From: Rhizobium gallicum bv. gallicum R602sp
Lineage (GTDB): Bacteria; Pseudomonadota; Alphaproteobacteria; Rhizobiales; Rhizobiaceae
NCBI RefSeq assembly: GCF_000816845.1
Contig: NZ_CP006877.1
Coordinates: 997,501-1,061,500, forward strand
DNA length: 64,000 bases
Reading direction: 5' to 3'
Shown here: positions 9,686 through 20,691 of the stretch, one piece after another
Layout: every line of letters begins with the position of its first letter
Position numbering within the stretch: position 1 is the stretch's first letter
Notes under the pieces: model-generated
Database searches by the model: none
Seen by the model: only the letters and a program-made list of their open reading frames with translations
Told to the model about the DNA's origin: nothing
Translations under genes and position numbers: made by a program

Positions 9686-10951
9686 ATGAAAAGGTTGTTG
9701 GCCGCATTTCTAGCTGTGACGCTTGCCGTTTCGGCACCGATCGCGGCCATGGCCGGCAGCGCCTCCCTCATCCTCGATGCCCGGACAGGCAAGGTTCTCG
9801 CGTCCGAGAACGGTGATGTGCTGAACCACCCGGCGTCGCTCACCAAGATGATGACGCTCTACCTCACCTTCGAGGCGCTGAACCGCGGCAAGATCACTTG
9901 GGACACGCCGATCGTCATGTCGAAATACGCATCCAGCCGCCCGCCGACAAAGCTCGGCGTGAAGGCGGGCGGAACGATCACCGTGCGCGAAGCCGTCTAT
10001 GGGATGATCGTTAAATCCGCGAATGATGCCGCGGCCGCGGTGGGCGAAACGCTCGCAGGCTCCGAAAGCAACTTCGCCCGCGTAATGACGCAGAAGGCCC
10101 GTCAGCTCGGCATGAACCGTACCGTCTTTTATAACGCTTCCGGCCTGCCGGATAAGCGGCAGGTGACGACGGCCCGCGACATGTCCACCCTTGGCGTTGC
10201 GCTGCTCAAACACTATCCGAGGGAATACCGGCTCTTTTCGATGACGGCGTTCACCTTCCGCGGCAAAACCATCCGCGGACATAACAACCTGATGGTTCGC
10301 TACCAGGGTATGGACGGCATCAAAACGGGTTACACGAACGCCTCCGGTTTCAATCTCGTGAGCGCCGTGCGCGATGGCAACCGCCGCGTCGTCGGCGTCG
10401 TTCTCGGCGGCCGCACGGCCCGCAGCCGCGATGCCCAGATGGCCGCACTACTCGACAAGTATCTCGGCCGCGCTTCTAGCGGCGGCAGGCTGCTTGCAAG
10501 CGTCGGCGCCAAGCAGCCGGTCGAAGTCGCCTCAGCCGCCGATGCGGATGCACCGCTTGCAGCCGCCGCGCCACGAAGCGAAGCTGAAACCGGCACCGCA
10601 CCTTTCGCGCTCGGTTACTCTGACACCGCAGCCGTTCCCTTGGAGCGTCCGGCAGCACTTGAGGAAATGGCCAATGCTGGCAAGCCGCAGCCGTCGATCC
10701 GCGGCTGGCAGATCCAGATTTCCGCCGCTCCAAGCGCCGACGCCGCCCGTGCGCTGCTTGCGCAGGCAAAGTCCGCAGGCGGCACGGCGCTGAAATCCGC
10801 AACGCCCTATACGGAAGCCTTCGGCGCCGGCGCCAACGCCATCTACCGCGCCAGCTTCGTCGGGTTCGAAAGCGAGCAGGCCGCCACCGCCGCTTGCGAA
10901 GCCCTCAAGAAGCGCTCCTACGATTGCGTGCTGCTCGCCAACCAAGGCTAA
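9686..10951 (+). CDS. D-alanyl-D-alanine carboxypeptidase with C-terminal SPOR-like domain
   Basis: A 421-residue periplasmic peptidoglycan carboxypeptidase of the S11 family. It has a signal peptide ending near AMAG, then the penicillin-binding motifs PASLTK (nucleophile Ser51), KSAND and IKTGYTNASG. After a low-complexity linker rich in Ala and Pro, the last 75 residues (RGWQIQISAAPSADAA ... ALKKRSYDCVLL) look like a SPOR domain, which binds denuded glycan at division sites. That places it at the septum. It is divergent from the deacetylase gene. Confidence 0.9.
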   Translation: MKRLLAAFLAVTLAVSAPIAAMAGSASLILDARTGKVLASENGDVLNHPASLTKMMTLYLTFEALNRGKITWDTPIVMSKYASSRPPTKLGVKAGGTITVREAVYGMIVKSANDAAAAVGETLAGSESNFARVMTQKARQLGMNRTVFYNASGLPDKRQVTTARDMSTLGVALLKHYPREYRLFSMTAFTFRGKTIRGHNNLMVRYQGMDGIKTGYTNASGFNLVSAVRDGNRRVVGVVLGGRTARSRDAQMAALLDKYLGRASSGGRLLASVGAKQPVEVASAADADAPLAAAAPRSEAETGTAPFALGYSDTAAVPLERPAALEEMANAGKPQPSIRGWQIQISAAPSADAARALLAQAKSAGGTALKSATPYTEAFGAGANAIYRASFVGFESEQAATAACEALKKRSYDCVLLANQG

Positions 10952-11026
10952 GCTCCCAAACATCCTTCGCTGGACAATCCGGACGAATCGGCCTTCTCCT
11001 GTTTTGGATACAAAAGGAGAACGCCG

Positions 11027-11326
11027 ATGCTTGCCGATCTCGCGGAACAGTTCGAATCCTCTTCCCGCCGTTATGCTCAAGTGCATGGCATCGAAAGAGA
11101 TCCGGATTGGTATCTCCTGAAGCTGCAGGAAGAAATGGGCGAACTCACGCAGGCCTGGAACCGCCTGAGCGGCAGAGGGCGCCCGAACGGCAAGGCGCCG
11201 GACGAGCTGAAGCAGGACCTCGCCGACGAAACGGCGGACATGCTCGGCCACATCCTGCTTTTCGCCCGCCAAAACGGCATCGACCTCGCACGAGCGATCG
11301 AGCGCAAGTGGCTGTTTAGGCCGTGA
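11027..11326 (+). CDS. MazG-like nucleotide pyrophosphohydrolase family protein
   Basis: A 99-residue all-helical protein with the MazG/HisE-like metal-binding pattern KLQEEMGELTQAW and, further on, DETADMLGHILLFA. Such proteins hydrolyse nucleoside triphosphates or related compounds to monophosphates and pyrophosphate. It is short for full MazG and fits the single-domain class. An AAGGAG site precedes the ATG. The substrate cannot be predicted. The 261 bases after it hold no gene I recognise. Confidence 0.72.
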   Translation: MLADLAEQFESSSRRYAQVHGIERDPDWYLLKLQEEMGELTQAWNRLSGRGRPNGKAPDELKQDLADETADMLGHILLFARQNGIDLARAIERKWLFRP

Positions 11327-11587
11327 GCTGGGTGCGCTTCAGGAAAGTCGACTTGCCACGCAAGCTCCCGGCGATCGACCACCCGCCCTGTTCTTCGGTG
11401 TAAGACGCGCTCCCTTTCGTTCGTCCAGGGGAGCGGCTCGTTCATCAGCTCAAAATACCTGCCTTAGCGTCTGGCGGGCCTCAAAACGCGTTTCATGCGC
11501 CGAACATCCAGGCGAGGTGATATTCAGCAGGAACTTCTGCCGCCAAAGATTACTCCTGAACTGAGACTCTGGTCCGGTGGACGATCG

Positions 11588-12076
11588 CTAGACTTCCCTC
11601 CGGTAGAACTTGTTGTCCACGGCCATCAAGGGGAAGGAGCGGGGAAGGTCGCCGCGCTTGATCTCAGTGAAGCCGTTCTTCTCGTAAAAGCGATGCGCGG
11701 CCAGGAACCTGTCGGTCGTGCCAAGGAAGATCTCGAGAATGCCGTGCGCTTTGGCATGGGTAAAGAGCGTGTCGAGCAGCCTTGCGGCAACGCCGTATCG
11801 GGGCCCGCGCACGGGCGCGGCGACGAACATCTTGCGGAGCGCTGCCCGGTTGTTGCCGATATCCTTGAGGCCGATCGTGCCGACGATGACGCCGTCAAGC
11901 TCCGCGACCCAGAACTGGCCCTTGCCGGACTGGTAAAAATCCGGGATGACCTGCAGATCCGGTTGGTCGTCGGCTGTGATCGCGAAGCCGAATTCGTCGC
12001 GCTGGATCGGCAGGATGACCGAAAAGACGCCATCGATGTCAGGGGCGGCGAAGGGTCTAATCTCGATCTCGCTCAT
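11588..12076 (-). CDS. GNAT family N-acetyltransferase
   Basis: A 162-residue acetyltransferase starting MSEIEIRPFAAPDIDGVF. The acetyl-CoA-binding region is RKMFVAAPVRGPRYGVAARLLDTLFTHAKA, an R/Q-x2-G-x-G/A-like loop. The following YEKNGFTEIKR is the usual C-terminal GNAT element. The ATG at 12076 is favoured by GGAGGTGG just upstream; a longer frame starts within tldD. The gene follows tldD by 16 bases, so they are probably co-transcribed. The substrate is unknown. Confidence 0.83.
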   Translation of the reverse strand: MSEIEIRPFAAPDIDGVFSVILPIQRDEFGFAITADDQPDLQVIPDFYQSGKGQFWVAELDGVIVGTIGLKDIGNNRAALRKMFVAAPVRGPRYGVAARLLDTLFTHAKAHGILEIFLGTTDRFLAAHRFYEKNGFTEIKRGDLPRSFPLMAVDNKFYRREV

Positions 12077-12092
12077 CGCCACCTCCGGATCG

Positions 12093-13508
12093 TCAGGTTG
12101 TCGTGCCGCCAACGGTCACCTGGTCCATGCGCAGATGCGGCTGTCCGACGCCGACCGGAACCCACTGCCCGGCCTTGCCGCAATTGCCGATGCCGGTGTC
12201 GAGCTTCATATCGTTGCCGATCATCGATACGCGCTTCATCGCATCCGGGCCGTTGCCGATCAGCATCGCGCCCTTGATTGGTGCGCCGATCTTGCCGTTT
12301 TCGATGAGGTAAGCCTCGGTGCAGCCGAAGACGAACTTGCCGGAGGTGATGTCCACCTGGCCGCCGCCGAAGGAGACGGCATAGATGCCCTTCCTCACCG
12401 AAGCGATGATCTCTTCCGGCATCTTGTCGCCGCCGAGCATGTAGGTGTTGGTCATGCGCGGCATCGGCACATGGGCATAGCCCTGGCGGCGGCCGTTGCC
12501 GGTCGGCTGCATGCCCATCAGCCGGGCGTTCTGGCGGTCCTGCATGTAGCCGACGAGCTTGCCGTTCTCGATGAGCACGTTGTAGCCGGAGGGCGTGCCC
12601 TCGTCGTCGATGGTGATCGAGCCGCGTCGGCTATCGATCGTGCCGTCATCGACCACGGTGACGCCCGGTGCAGCCACCATCTGGCCAAGCAGGCCGGCGA
12701 AGGCCGAGGTCCTTTTGCGATTGAAATCGCCTTCGAGGCCATGGCCGACCGCTTCGTGCAGCATAACGCCCGGCCAGCCGGAGCCGAGAACGACATCCAT
12801 TGTGCCGGCCGGCGCTTCGATCGCTTCGAGATTGACGAGTGCCTGACGAAGCGCTTCGTCGGCGCCGTACTGCCAATTGCCCTCGGCAATAAAATCGCCG
12901 AAGCCGATGCGCCCGCCGCTGCCATAGGAGCCGCTTTCCTGCCGATCGTCCTTCCCGACGATGACGGAGATGTTGATGCGCGTCATCGGGCGGATATCGC
13001 GAACGCGATGACCATCGGCGCGCAGGATATCAACAACCTGCCAGCTTGCGGCGACTGAGGCCGTCACTTGGCGCACCTTGTCGTCCTTGCCGCGCAGGTA
13101 TGCATCGATATCGGTCAGGACTTTAACCTTCTCTTCGAAGGTTGGCGAGCCGATCGGGTTCTCGTCGCCGTAGAATTTCTTGTTGGTGCGCTGGGGCGCT
13201 GCGGCGTAGCTGCCAGAATAGCCCTTCGTGACCGCTCCTACGGCCTCTGCCGCGCGCTTCAGTGCCGCAACCGAAAGATCGCCTGCATGTGCGTAGCCGA
13301 CCGCTTCGCCGGCGACGGCGCGAAGGCCGAAACCCTGCTCGGTATTGAAGCTTCCGCCCTTGAGGCGGCCATTGTCGAACATCAGCGATTCCGCCTGCGC
13401 ATGCTCGATGAAGAGCTCGCCGTCATCGGAGCCGGAAAGCGCCTCGGCAACGTGTTTGCGCATCGTCGTTTCGTCGGCGTCGAACAGCGTCAGCAGGTCG
13501 GTATTCAT
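12093..13508 (-). CDS. tldD: metalloprotease TldD
   Basis: TldD is the catalytic subunit of the TldD/TldE protease, which degrades peptides and processes modified peptides such as microcin B17. The 471-residue length fits. The active-site motif HEAVGHGLEGDF (HExxxH) is present, preceded by GWPGVMLHEA and followed by PRMTNTYMLGG and the C-terminal GKAGQWVPVGVGQPHLRMDQVTVGG. The ATG at 13508 follows a GGAGA site. TldE is not in this window. Confidence 0.93.
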   Translation of the reverse strand: MNTDLLTLFDADETTMRKHVAEALSGSDDGELFIEHAQAESLMFDNGRLKGGSFNTEQGFGLRAVAGEAVGYAHAGDLSVAALKRAAEAVGAVTKGYSGSYAAAPQRTNKKFYGDENPIGSPTFEEKVKVLTDIDAYLRGKDDKVRQVTASVAASWQVVDILRADGHRVRDIRPMTRINISVIVGKDDRQESGSYGSGGRIGFGDFIAEGNWQYGADEALRQALVNLEAIEAPAGTMDVVLGSGWPGVMLHEAVGHGLEGDFNRKRTSAFAGLLGQMVAAPGVTVVDDGTIDSRRGSITIDDEGTPSGYNVLIENGKLVGYMQDRQNARLMGMQPTGNGRRQGYAHVPMPRMTNTYMLGGDKMPEEIIASVRKGIYAVSFGGGQVDITSGKFVFGCTEAYLIENGKIGAPIKGAMLIGNGPDAMKRVSMIGNDMKLDTGIGNCGKAGQWVPVGVGQPHLRMDQVTVGGTTT

Positions 13509-13584
13509 AGTCGTATTCTCCGCTTCGAAGCAGAAACGCTTCCAGGCCGATGTAGGTCCGCAGAGCTGTTCGAGCAAGCCCCTA

Positions 13585-14205
13585 TCAGGGCAGGGCGTCG
13601 TAGCCTTCTGCAAAGCCCTTGAGGTCGACCGGAATACCGATGCCTTCTTCGGGCGTCTGGAAGACGATGAAAGTGGCGCTGGTGCCGCTGCGGAATGTCT
13701 TCAGCAGCTCGTCTTCGAGCACGACTTCGGCGTAGCAGCCGTCGGCAAAGCAGCGCACGAAATAGGCGCGGCCGATGTCCTTGCCGTCGACATTGAGGCC
13801 GAGGCCGTTCGGCAGCAGGACACCGAGCGGCGCCAGAACGCGGAGGATCTTCGACTTGCGGTCGGCGGTCTTCAGCACGACGACCGAGAGGCCGACCTCC
13901 GGCCGGTCTTCGGCAATCACGTTCTGCATCAGCGCGCATTGCTCGGCCGAAGCGCCAGCCGGCTTGTCGCAGACGACGGACCATGCGCCGTGGTTGGACT
14001 TCACGGTTCCGGGGGCCTGTGGCTGGCTTTGTCCGGGCGTTGCCTGCTGCGGGCGATCCGGTTGCGCTGGTGCCGGCTGTGCTGGTGCCGGTTGCTGGGC
14101 AGGCGGCTTCGGCGCAGGCTGCTGCTGGGCAAATACGGGGGTTGTCGCCGCGGCTGCGATGCTGGTGGTCAGAATAAGCGACCGCGCGAGGGAACGGAAA
14201 CCCAT
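13585..14205 (-). CDS. invasion associated locus B (IalB) family protein
   Basis: A 206-residue exported protein: signal peptide ending near VFAQ, then a proline/glutamine/alanine-rich linker of about 45 residues (repeated PAPAQP units), then the IalB domain with HGAWSVVCD, CALMQNV, PLGVLLPNGLGL and YFVRCFADGCYAEV. IalB-like proteins are periplasmic and common in Rhizobiales. The name comes from Bartonella erythrocyte invasion and does not imply invasion here. It lies 76 bases upstream of tldD on the same strand. Confidence 0.85.
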   Translation of the reverse strand: MGFRSLARSLILTTSIAAAATTPVFAQQQPAPKPPAQQPAPAQPAPAQPDRPQQATPGQSQPQAPGTVKSNHGAWSVVCDKPAGASAEQCALMQNVIAEDRPEVGLSVVVLKTADRKSKILRVLAPLGVLLPNGLGLNVDGKDIGRAYFVRCFADGCYAEVVLEDELLKTFRSGTSATFIVFQTPEEGIGIPVDLKGFAEGYDALP

Positions 14206-14406
14206 GGAAACCTCTGGAATTCGAATCAGTGCCGCTATTGTTGAAGGCCGCCATCGGAAATGAAAAGCCCCGCCCCGTCAAAACCGGGGGACTACGGCAG
14301 AAATAGGACCTTTCGCCGATATTGTCGGGAGGGCGGATTGGTTGCAGCCGGTCTTTTTCATATGACCATGAAAATCTTCAGGAATGTTTTGCCCTGGCTG
14401 CGGAAT

Positions 14407-14435
14407 TTGACTTTAGGCAAAAATGCCGCATAGAC
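14407..14435 (+). promoter_or_regulatory. possible cox operon promoter
   Basis: TTGACT (14407-14412), a 17-base spacer and ATAGAC (14430-14435) resemble the alphaproteobacterial housekeeping promoter. It lies about 110 bases before coxB, in a 341-base gap after the divergent IalB gene. The rest of that gap shows only a weak TTTTCAT/ATGAAAA inverted repeat near 14,355-14,375. This is a pattern match only. Confidence 0.3.
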
Positions 14436-14546
14436 AATCGCTCTGGCCTGTTGCGGTAGATGGCAAACTGTGGTTTGAAGCGCTGAAGATGGCAAGGATT
14501 CTGCGTTCGATTTGTGGCAGATCAAGCGCTCGAGGGAGATACTAAG

Positions 14547-15437
14547 GTGATTAAGAAGGCTTATGCAGCACTGGCCGCGCTGGTCTGTCTGCTTTTTGCT
14601 TCCGGCAGTCTTGCCGATCAGCCGCTGCCGTGGCAGGCAACGCTGCAGCCGGCGGCAACGCCGATCATGCGGGAAATCCGCTGGTTCGAACAATATACGC
14701 TGTGGTTCATCGTTCCGATCACGCTTTTCGTTCTCGTGCTGCTGATCGTCGCCTGTTTCAAGTTCCGCGCCAGCGCCAATCCGGTGCCTTCGAAGACGAG
14801 CCACAACACGCTGATCGAAGTCATCTGGACGGTCGGGCCGGTTCTCGTTCTTCTCTTCCTTGCCGTTCCGTCGTTCAACCTTTTGACGGCGCAGCTCACC
14901 CTACCGGAAAACCCGGATGTCACGCTGAAAGCGACGGCCACCCAGTGGCAGTGGAATTACGAATACGCAGGCACCGGCGAGACGCCGCTCGCCTTCGATT
15001 CCTACCTGCTCAAGGATCCAGATCGCGCAGCTGCCGGCAAGTCCGACCTCGCCACCTATCCGCGTCTGCTCGCCGTCGACAACGAAGTGGTTCTGCCGGT
15101 CAACAAGACGGTCCGTGTTCTCGTGACGGCCGCTCCGACCGACGTTATTCACGCTTTCGCCATGCCGTCCTTCGGCATCAAGATCGACGCCGTTCCCGGC
15201 CGTTTGAATGAAACCTGGTTCAAGACGGAGCGCGAAGGCCTGTTCTACGGCCAGTGTTCCGAGCTCTGCGGCAAGGATCACGCGTTCATGCCGATCGCGA
15301 TCCGCGTCGTGTCCGAAGACAAGTACAAGCAGTGGCTGACGGCTGCCGCTTCTGATCTTCCTGGAGCCTACAAGGCTCTCCTGGCTGCCACCGACGGTCC
15401 TGCAAAGACCGTCGACGTCGCCGAAAACATACAGTAA
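14547..15437 (+). CDS. coxB: cytochrome c oxidase subunit II
   Basis: Subunit II accepts electrons from cytochrome c at the CuA centre of the aa3 terminal oxidase. The 296-residue protein has a signal peptide (ending near LADQP), two transmembrane helices, the aromatic-rich QWQWNYEYAG, and the CuA ligands in DVIHAFAMPSFG and FYGQCSELCGKDHAFMPI. A GTG at 14547 preceded by GAGGGAG is taken as start; a longer frame upstream adds only residues without signal character. It leads the cox cluster. Confidence 0.94.
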   Translation: MIKKAYAALAALVCLLFASGSLADQPLPWQATLQPAATPIMREIRWFEQYTLWFIVPITLFVLVLLIVACFKFRASANPVPSKTSHNTLIEVIWTVGPVLVLLFLAVPSFNLLTAQLTLPENPDVTLKATATQWQWNYEYAGTGETPLAFDSYLLKDPDRAAAGKSDLATYPRLLAVDNEVVLPVNKTVRVLVTAAPTDVIHAFAMPSFGIKIDAVPGRLNETWFKTEREGLFYGQCSELCGKDHAFMPIAIRVVSEDKYKQWLTAAASDLPGAYKALLAATDGPAKTVDVAENIQ

Positions 15438-15440
15438 TAG

Positions 15441-17153
<1,713 letters not shown>

Positions 17154-17165
17154 GATGCTGATATT

Positions 17166-17195
17166 CCGGGCGCCGCATGCAAATGCGGCGCCCGG
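17166..17195 (+). promoter_or_regulatory. intercistronic GC-rich hairpin after coxA
   Basis: A perfect 13-base-pair stem (17166-17178 with 17183-17195) is closed by a GCAA loop, a GNRA tetraloop. No T-run follows, so it is not a classical terminator. It lies between coxA and ctaB and could protect the 3' end of the coxBA message or reduce read-through into the assembly genes. Confidence 0.6.
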
Positions 17196-17219
17196 CCTTG
17201 AAGAATGCAGGACGGAAGA

Positions 17220-18176
17220 ATGAGGGTCATAAACAATCACGAGGTACTTGTGAACGACGGCGAACATCTCCTGTCGGAAGCCAGTGCGCGCGATTATTTC
17301 GAGCTTCTGAAGCCGCGCGTCATGTCGCTCGTGGTCTTCACGGCTTTTGCCGGCCTCGTGCTGGCACCCGGCCACATCAATCCCGTGCTCGGCCTGATTT
17401 CGATCCTCTGCATTGCCATCGGCGCAGGCGCCTCGGGCGCGCTTAACATGTGGTACGATGCCGATATCGACGCCATCATGACCCGCACCGCGCGCCGCCC
17501 GATTCCGGCAGGTCGCATCACGCCGAAGGAAGCACTGGCCTTCGGCCTGATCCTCTCCTGTTTTTCGGTCGTCATCCTCGGCCTCGCGGTCAACTGGCTC
17601 TCGGCATCGATCCTCGCCTTCACGATTTTCTTCTACGTCGTCATCTACACCATGTGGCTGAAGCGTTCGACGCCGCAGAACATCGTCATAGGCGGTGCCG
17701 CCGGCGCCTTCCCGCCGATGATTGGCTGGGCGTGCGTGACGAATTCGGTGACGATCGAAAGCACCGTCCTGTTTCTCATCATCTTCCTCTGGACGCCGGC
17801 GCACTTCTGGGCGCTCGCGTTGTTCAAGATGCGCGATTATGAGGCCGTCGGCGTGCCGATGCTGCCGAACGTATCTGGCGAGCGCGCCACCAAGCACCAG
17901 ATCGTCGCCTATGCCGTATTGACGGCCGTGTGCGGCGTCGTTCCGTCCTTCCTCGGCTTTGCGAGCGCGGGATATGGTCTTGTCGCGGCATCGCTCGGCG
18001 CGGTCTTCATATACTGTTCGATCGCCGTCTGGCGCATGCCGGATGGCGATCCCAAGATGATCCCGGCGAAGAAGCTTTTTGCTTTCTCGATCTTTTATCT
18101 CTTCGCCATCTTTTCTGCCCTGTTGATAGACCGGCTCGCTTCCATGCTGGTCTCGCATGCAGGAGGTTTGCTTTGA
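17220..18176 (+). CDS. ctaB: protoheme IX farnesyltransferase (heme O synthase)
   Basis: CtaB (Cox10) adds a farnesyl group to heme b to give heme O, precursor of heme a. The 318-residue membrane protein has the UbiA-type prenyl-binding motif [25 protein letters not shown] and the second loop in [15 protein letters not shown], with several membrane helices. Start MRVINNHE at 17220 follows a GGACGGAAG site and matches the conserved N-terminal [18 protein letters not shown]. Its TGA overlaps the ATG of the next gene. Confidence 0.94.
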   Translation: MRVINNHEVLVNDGEHLLSEASARDYFELLKPRVMSLVVFTAFAGLVLAPGHINPVLGLISILCIAIGAGASGALNMWYDADIDAIMTRTARRPIPAGRITPKEALAFGLILSCFSVVILGLAVNWLSASILAFTIFFYVVIYTMWLKRSTPQNIVIGGAAGAFPPMIGWACVTNSVTIESTVLFLIIFLWTPAHFWALALFKMRDYEAVGVPMLPNVSGERATKHQIVAYAVLTAVCGVVPSFLGFASAGYGLVAASLGAVFIYCSIAVWRMPDGDPKMIPAKKLFAFSIFYLFAIFSALLIDRLASMLVSHAGGLL

Positions 18177-18313
18177 TGGAAACGGTCAAGCTCACGGAAG
18201 CGCAGCGCAAGTCGCGCCGCAACCGGAACATCGCTCTCGGCCTCGCCCTTGCTGGCCTTTGCGTTCTCTTCTACGCCATCACCATCGTGAAGTTCACCGG
18301 GCACGGAGGATAA
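18176..18313 (+). CDS. CoxF-like small membrane protein
   Basis: A 45-residue protein in ATGA overlap with ctaB. It has a charged N-terminus ([14 protein letters not shown]) and one hydrophobic helix ([19 protein letters not shown]), ending FTGHGG. Small proteins of this form sit at this place between ctaB and ctaG in rhizobial cox clusters and are annotated CoxF. It is probably an oxidase assembly or accessory subunit; its function is not established. Confidence 0.8.
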   Translation: METVKLTEAQRKSRRNRNIALGLALAGLCVLFYAITIVKFTGHGG

Positions 18314-18317
18314 ACCG

Positions 18318-18926
18318 ATGAGCGATACCGTAAACGCACAGAACAAGCAGGGCCGCAACAACGGCGCCGTCGTCTTCATGTGCCTGAGCTTCGTCATCGG
18401 TATGACGGCGATGAGCTATGCCGCGGTTCCGCTCTACCGCATCTTCTGCCAGATGACGGGTTACAACGGCACCACGCAGCGTGTCGATCAGGCGTCGAGC
18501 GTCATCCTCGACCGCAAGATGCGCGTGACCTTCGACGCCAATGTGGCGTCGGGCCTGTACTGGGACTTCAAGCCGGTGCAGCGCGAGGTCAATCCGCGCA
18601 TCGGCGAGACCATCCAGGTCAATTTCGTGGCGGAGAACAAGTCGAACGAGACGCAACGCGGCCAGGCAGTCTTCAACGTGACGCCGGGCGAGGCGGGGGT
18701 CTACTTCAACAAGATCCAGTGCTTCTGCTTTACCGAAACGGATCTGAAGCCGGGCCAGAAGCTTGAAATGCCCGTAGTGTTCTATATCGATCCGGATATT
18801 ACCAAGGCCGTCGAGTCGAAAGACATCCACACGATTACGCTGTCATATACGTTCTACCCGAAAGAGGGACCGGAGCCGGTGGCTTCGAACGAGGGTAGAG
18901 CGCAGAAGGTTGAAAAGAAACTTTGA
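18318..18926 (+). CDS. ctaG: cytochrome c oxidase assembly protein CtaG/Cox11
   Basis: CtaG delivers copper to the CuB site of subunit I. The 202-residue protein has a single N-terminal membrane helix ([26 protein letters not shown]) and a periplasmic domain with the copper-binding CFCF motif in [19 protein letters not shown] and TLSYTFYP near the end are typical. It follows coxF by 4 bases. Confidence 0.95.
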   Translation: MSDTVNAQNKQGRNNGAVVFMCLSFVIGMTAMSYAAVPLYRIFCQMTGYNGTTQRVDQASSVILDRKMRVTFDANVASGLYWDFKPVQREVNPRIGETIQVNFVAENKSNETQRGQAVFNVTPGEAGVYFNKIQCFCFTETDLKPGQKLEMPVVFYIDPDITKAVESKDIHTITLSYTFYPKEGPEPVASNEGRAQKVEKKL

Positions 18927-18987
18927 TTGAGGATCGTTTCCGGCTATGCCGGAGGCGAAGCGAAGGAAGACATCCCGGGGATCTGAC

Positions 18988-19866
18988 ATGGCCGATGCGC
19001 ATCAGAAAAATCACGACTACCACATCATCGACCCAAGCCCGTGGCCGATTTTGGCGTCGCTTGGCGCCTTCATCGTAACATTCGGCGGCGTCGGCTATAT
19101 GCGCTACCTGAACGGCGGTTCGCTCCATCTTTTTGGCGTCGAATGGGCCCAGCCCTGGCTGTTTTACATCGGCCTCGTACTGATACTCTATGTCATGTAC
19201 GGCTGGTGGGCCGATACGGTGAGGGAGGCTCATGAGGGTGCCCATACCCGCGTCGTCTCGCTGCATCTGCGCTACGGCATGATCATGTTCATCGCCTCGG
19301 AAGTGATGTTCTTCGTCGCCTGGTTCTGGGCCTATTTCGACGCCAGTCTCTTTGCGAATGAAGCAATCCAGGCGTCGCGCCTTGCATATACTGGTGGCCA
19401 GTGGCCGCCGAAGGGCATTGAGGTTCTCGATCCCTGGCACCTGCCGATCTACAACACCGTCATCCTGCTGCTGTCCGGCACGACGGTCACCTGGGCGCAT
19501 CATGCGCTGCTGCACAATGATCGCAGAGGTCTCATTCAGGGCCTGACGCTCACCGTCCTGCTCGGCGTCCTGTTTTCCGGCGTCCAGGCTTACGAGTACA
19601 TGCACGCGCCCTTCGCGTTCAAGAACTCGATCTACGGCGCCACCTTCTTCATGGCGACCGGTTTCCACGGTTTCCACGTGCAGATCGGAACGATCTTCCT
19701 GCTGGTCTGCCTGCTGCGCGCGCTGCGTGGCGACTTCACGCCGAAGCAGCACTTCGGTTTCGAAGCCGCCGCCTGGTACTGGCATTTCGTCGACGTCGTC
19801 TGGCTCTTCCTGTTCTTCTGCATCTACGTCTGGGGCGGCTGGGGCGCTCCTGTCGCGGCAGGCTGA
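18988..19866 (+). CDS. coxC: cytochrome c oxidase subunit III
   Basis: Subunit III, a 292-residue seven-helix membrane protein that stabilises the catalytic core. Signatures include YHIIDPSPWPILASLGAF, WWADTVREAHEGAHT, MFFVAWFWAYFDASL, TVTWAHHALLH, ATGFHGFHV and WYWHFVDVVWLFLF. The ATG at 18988 is preceded by a G-rich site and gives the conserved MADAHQKNHDYHII start. It is the last gene before a clear terminator. Confidence 0.96.
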   Translation: MADAHQKNHDYHIIDPSPWPILASLGAFIVTFGGVGYMRYLNGGSLHLFGVEWAQPWLFYIGLVLILYVMYGWWADTVREAHEGAHTRVVSLHLRYGMIMFIASEVMFFVAWFWAYFDASLFANEAIQASRLAYTGGQWPPKGIEVLDPWHLPIYNTVILLLSGTTVTWAHHALLHNDRRGLIQGLTLTVLLGVLFSGVQAYEYMHAPFAFKNSIYGATFFMATGFHGFHVQIGTIFLLVCLLRALRGDFTPKQHFGFEAAAWYWHFVDVVWLFLFFCIYVWGGWGAPVAAG

Positions 19867-19888
19867 TGGACCGAAAGAAAATTAGCAA

Positions 19889-19917
19889 GGCGGGAGCCAT
19901 CGGCGCCCGCCTTTTTT
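19889..19917 (+). terminator. terminator after coxC
   Basis: A 10-base-pair stem with one mismatch, GGCGGGAGCC (19889-19898) and GGCGCCCGCC (19902-19911), with a 3-base loop, is followed by TTTTTT. This is a standard intrinsic terminator, placed between coxC and the convergent chloramphenicol-phosphotransferase-like gene. Confidence 0.85.
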
Positions 19918-19922
19918 CATCG

Positions 19923-20564
19923 CTACCTTGAAGCAGCGATCCGCTCGAAGGCCGATGGCTCCGCAATTCCGAGATCGAGTTGGTGCCGGATCGCCTCGGC
20001 GCATTCATATGGCGTCAGTACCGAGGTATCGAGCTCGAGATCGTAGATACCCGGCCTGTGCACCTCCTCCTGCCAGCGCCGCACGGGGTCCGGAACAGGG
20101 ATCTCGCCATTGCCTCTTTCGTAAAGATTCTCGCGCCCGGGCTCCTCGATGTTGCGGCGCTTCATGATGGCGTCGAGCGGGCAGCGCACACCGACGAAGA
20201 GAACCGGGAAACCTTCAAGCCGCCGGGCGCAATCGGTGAGAATCCCGAGCGGCTGCGAAAAGGCGTCGTGATGACCGAGGTCGGCAACGACGTTCAGCCC
20301 GAGCCCGGCATGGATGGCGATGGACTCGTAGAGTGCCGCGTAGAAGAACGGCACCAGTTCCTCAAGATCGGGGCGCTCGCCGCCGGGGCGAAGGCCGATG
20401 CCCGGCAGGTAGCGCGCCGGCGTCGCGGCATTGTAGATGTCGACGCCGAGGTTCATCCAAGGTCCTTCGAACTGCTGCTGAACGGCTCTCGCGATCGTCG
20501 TCTTGCCGCTTCGCGGCGCCCCGTTCAGGATCACGATCTGGCCCGCAGGGTTCTCGTTACTCAT
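19923..20564 (-). CDS. chloramphenicol phosphotransferase-like P-loop kinase
   Basis: A 213-residue P-loop protein. The Walker A is LNGAPRSGKTT (Lys21), and GVD (Asp42) corresponds to the catalytic aspartate of the chloramphenicol 3-O-phosphotransferase family. A central VLFVGVRCPLD and a C-terminal YDLELDTSVLTPYECAEAI are also CPT-like. The substrate is not known, and resistance should not be assumed. It is on the minus strand between coxC and the DUF983 gene, interrupting an otherwise co-directional cox cluster. Confidence 0.75.
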   Translation of the reverse strand: MSNENPAGQIVILNGAPRSGKTTIARAVQQQFEGPWMNLGVDIYNAATPARYLPGIGLRPGGERPDLEELVPFFYAALYESIAIHAGLGLNVVADLGHHDAFSQPLGILTDCARRLEGFPVLFVGVRCPLDAIMKRRNIEEPGRENLYERGNGEIPVPDPVRRWQEEVHRPGIYDLELDTSVLTPYECAEAIRHQLDLGIAEPSAFERIAASR

Positions 20565-20691
20565 CAGCTTCTTCTTCTGTTTGGCGCGAATCGCTGAGGC
20601 GAAATCGCGCAGCTATTTCCTTTCGTCCTGCAGATACTTTATGGGAGAGTTAAGGCGCGGCTGAAAATGATCTCCGGCCGAAAGGAAGACG

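Noticed and set aside
11327..11587. Short open frame MNEPLPWTNERERVLHRR on the minus strand
   Set aside because: It runs into the reverse of the MazG-like gene; no family or ribosome site.
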